The notes below the pieces were generated by a model, which was given only the letters and a program-made list of their open reading frames with translations, searched no databases and was not told the DNA's origin. DNA of 64,000 nucleotides from Sitta carolinensis (taxonomy: Eukaryota > Chordata > Aves > Passeriformes > Sittidae), in assembly GCA_032173965.1 (NCBI GenBank), contig JAVUNC010000006.1, positions 34,877,870-34,941,869 of the forward strand. Direction: 5' to 3'. The first letter of the stretch is position 1. Each line of letters opens with the position of its first letter. The position numbers and the translations under genes were made by a program. Positions 61,301-64,000 of this stretch are shown here, one piece after another.

Positions 61301-63918
61301 GGTTTGTTGAGAACTTGTGGTCTCTTCCACTGGCTGCTAAACCAGAGCTGTTCAGGGAGGGGCACAGAGGATTGCTAAATTGCTATATTTGGGTTTATTC
61401 TGTAACTTCCTTGGGCTTTGTCAAGAAGCAGTAGATGGCCTAGATTCTCCTGCTATGGTTTTGTGTTTTGGCACAAGGTTGCTAACAAACTGCTGTAAAG
61501 ATACACTATGCAGAAAAAAGAAACTCTGATATTTGTGACTTTTTTTCACATTCATAATGATTTTTTTCAACCTTCACCATATGGAGTCTTAGCAGATCAA
61601 ACAAAAATGTAGAAACAAATATCTCATTGAAAAAGCAATTATAAAACTTCACCTTCTTCCTATATCCTTTATTCCTACGCTTCTGCTTTCTACTGCAAAT
61701 CCCCAAATGAAGAGCAGTGTTAAAGCCTTGTCTTACTGAGTCCATTCAACTTCCATACAAACAGCTGAGGAGAGCAGCAGAGGGAAACAGACCATTTTAT
61801 GCATTCCACCAGGGACTCTGAGATTTGCTGAAATTACAGTGTGTTAAGACAATTTTGGTAAAAGTAGTCTCCTTTTTAGTGATACAGCTTCATCAGTCAT
61901 ATGAGAAATCATTGGCCTAAAGGTAGAAGAGAGACTTCTCGCTGTAAATTCTGTGAAGATCAGCTTTTCTTTTCCTCACTGAGTTCTTTCATTCATGTAG
62001 ATAATATTGTAACTAGAGAGAATTATTAGGATATTATTAAATACAATATTAGTATTCTCAACGGGCTGAATAACTGTTCATAGAGGTGAGGATTAGGGAT
62101 AAAGATGCACAGTGAATTTTATTTCCCGTTACTGGTGGAGGTTTATTTTTTCTGTTAAATGAAAGTGGCTAAAATGAGTCAAAATTAAGTCCTCTGAGTA
62201 TTTGTCTACAGTTAGGTGTGCAGAATGTATGAAATTCTTTATTTCACAGCTCTGCTTTGAAAATTTTAAGTAGAAGATACTGGAAGTTGGGTGCTGTAGT
62301 TACTGCTCCTGTAAAATTAGCTAGGAGCGGTTTTGTTTCAGAGACCAGGGAAGTCCAAATCACATATGCTTCCCAGCCACAGTTCAGTGAGGTTCTTCAT
62401 TTTGGTAGAGGCTGCAGAGAGTGTATTTACACTTCTGCAGTGTTAATATCCCTGAAGTCTCATCTGCTCTGCCCCTTAAATTTGAGGCCTTGTTGAGTTG
62501 AAGAGTTCTCAAGAATAAGTGGAAAATTTTCATTGTCTCCTGACTGGACTGAGCTGATAGGATAGAATTTGGTCAAATTTGTGCCATTTGCTTTAAATTT
62601 GTTGTAAAGTGGAGGGCATATTAGAATTTGGCTTTTAATTTCCTCTGCAGCCAAACTGAAACATTTGGGATATCTTTAGGAAAAAAGCTGAGTTATTGTA
62701 GGTGCAGCTAATGTCAGTCAGTGATGAGGATCCTGGCAACAGCAGTGTGGGTTGTCAGCAGGGTCCCGGAGCTGAGGGGACTGTCTGGGGGCTGGTCCTG
62801 CTCTGCACTGTTTACTGGGTATTTTTGGAGGTACCCTGTTACCTCTGGGTGTGTTTTCCTTTCTCTGAATGAGGATTATTCCTCTATGGCTCCGTTGGTG
62901 GGAGAATTTATATAGGTGGTGTCTCTACAAGCTTCTGAATGCAAAAAAATGCTATATTCTCTTTTGTTAAGTCTGTAGACCCAGACCCTGAGGTGAAACA
63001 GCTTATTGCTGGATGCTGTAAGGTTTTTTGTGTGTGTATTGGGATGTCTCTCTCCATCCCTAAAATACAACTCTCAGTTCTTCAAAAGGAGTAATTCTGG
63101 GAATATGAATGAGTGTAAACTGACACATTTTGATACTAACTTTTTTATGTTTTAGCAGTTTATTTCTAAAAATGTATCTCTAAGGATAGCATGTTATTTA
63201 TGCATTAAACTTTTGTGTTGGTGATAACATCCACAAACTATCTGTCACTTATCTTTTGAGCACCTTGCATGCTGTGCAGTATGGTACTCAGGCTCAGGTC
63301 TGCTGGGGATAAGAGTATTACCCTTATGAATGCTGCATTCATGTAGTAGATATGCAGGAAGAGGTAGAATTGAGATGATGAAATATGTAATTGGGGCTTT
63401 TCAAATATGTGAATAGTTCTGTTTTGATGCTGTTGTTGTCATCATCACCATCGTTGTATTTTCTGCTTTTACACAACTTTCTGACATGTGCATCGAACAT
63501 TTCAGCGTATGGCCCAGTGAGTACAAATCTCTGCAACCTCTGCAGCACTGTTGCAGATCCTATAAGCACATTAGGCTTCCTAGGGAAAAGTACCCTTGGC
63601 ATCTGGGAGAGGTTAAATGTTCCAGGGGAGGGGTTAAACGTTTGTTTGTCCTCCACGTTGTAATTCCAGAAGCCAGATTAGTTCTGAATCATCTGAACCA
63701 CATTCATTCAAGATGAATGAGAAAGACCAAGTATGGAAAATTTCAGCTGGTAAGCGCCTTAGCTTTGAGTAAGTGGTGGAGGGGAGTTCATACTGGCAAC
63801 AGCCTGCGGGTCATGCTTAGTTTTAAGTTCCCTTAGTTCTTAAATTGGTGAAATGGGGAAACACACCATTCCAGACAAACAAGAATTTCAGCAGGAAACG
63901 TGAAGCAGTTGGCAGAGT

Positions 63919-63980
63919 GCACACAGACACAAACACACACATACCCACACCCCACACACACACCTATATAGACACACACC
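63919..63980. repeat. (CA)n-rich microsatellite
   Basis: An impure CA dinucleotide tract of about 60 bases at the right edge of the window, with ATAC, CCC and TATATAG interruptions. Confidence 0.85.
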
Positions 63981-64000
63981 TCCCTTTAAGGCCTCACCTT

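Larger units (their letters stand above)
42982..64000 (+). other. FOXN3: FOXN3 intron 3, 5' part
   Basis: From GTAAGA at 42,982 to the window edge I find no continuation of the FOXN3 coding sequence, so this intron exceeds 21 kb. Besides the CpG island at 43.7-44.0 kb, a candidate enhancer near 55 kb and simple repeats, no gene is supported. The segments 44.2-52.8 and 55.3-63.9 kb contain only short chance frames. A possible scrap of antisense CR1 near 58.2 kb is too weak to call. Confidence 0.75.

Overview
This is a vertebrate nuclear locus, almost certainly from a passerine bird. The gene content is the 5' part of FOXN3 (forkhead box N3, also called CHES1), read left to right on the + strand. 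The bird assignment rests on repeats: CR1 LINE fragments, three copies of an ERVL-type solo LTR that I recognise from songbird genomes, and a fragment resembling the songbird tRNA-derived SINE with a CR1-like tail. No bacterial or phage gene is present. Nearly all open reading frames longer than 60 codons here are chance frames in non-coding or GC-rich DNA.

Layout. Positions 1-10,540 are upstream flank, or the intron of a longer upstream transcript; they hold three same-orientation solo LTRs (about 1.46-1.99, 3.69-4.27 and 7.61-8.20 kb) and no supported gene. Positions 10,540-12,310 form a strong CpG island containing a non-coding 5' exon (splice donor at 11,447, possible acceptor ending at 11,210), three short upstream ORFs, a (GTT)n microsatellite just after the donor, and an RFX X-box beside two CCAAT boxes. 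Intron 1 runs to 14,029. Exon 2 (14,030-14,586) carries the start codon and 181 codons, including most of the forkhead domain. Intron 2 is about 28 kb. It holds CR1 and SINE fragments, a tandem pair of X-box motifs near 17.9 kb, and a broken minus-strand coding relic at about 36.3-38.0 kb. Exon 3 (42,845-42,981) completes the forkhead wing. The rest, to 64,000, is intron 3, with an intronic CpG island at about 43.7-44.0 kb that again carries X-box motifs.

The one functional product supported is FOXN3, a nuclear forkhead repressor. The later exons lie beyond the right edge. The least explained observations are the recurrence of X-box-like motifs at the promoter, in intron 2 and at the intronic island, the intronic island itself, and the unidentified minus-strand relic. 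I found no new multi-gene system; this looks like a regulatory and repeat-bearing stretch of one large developmental gene. Repeat family names and human comparisons come from memory, not from a search.
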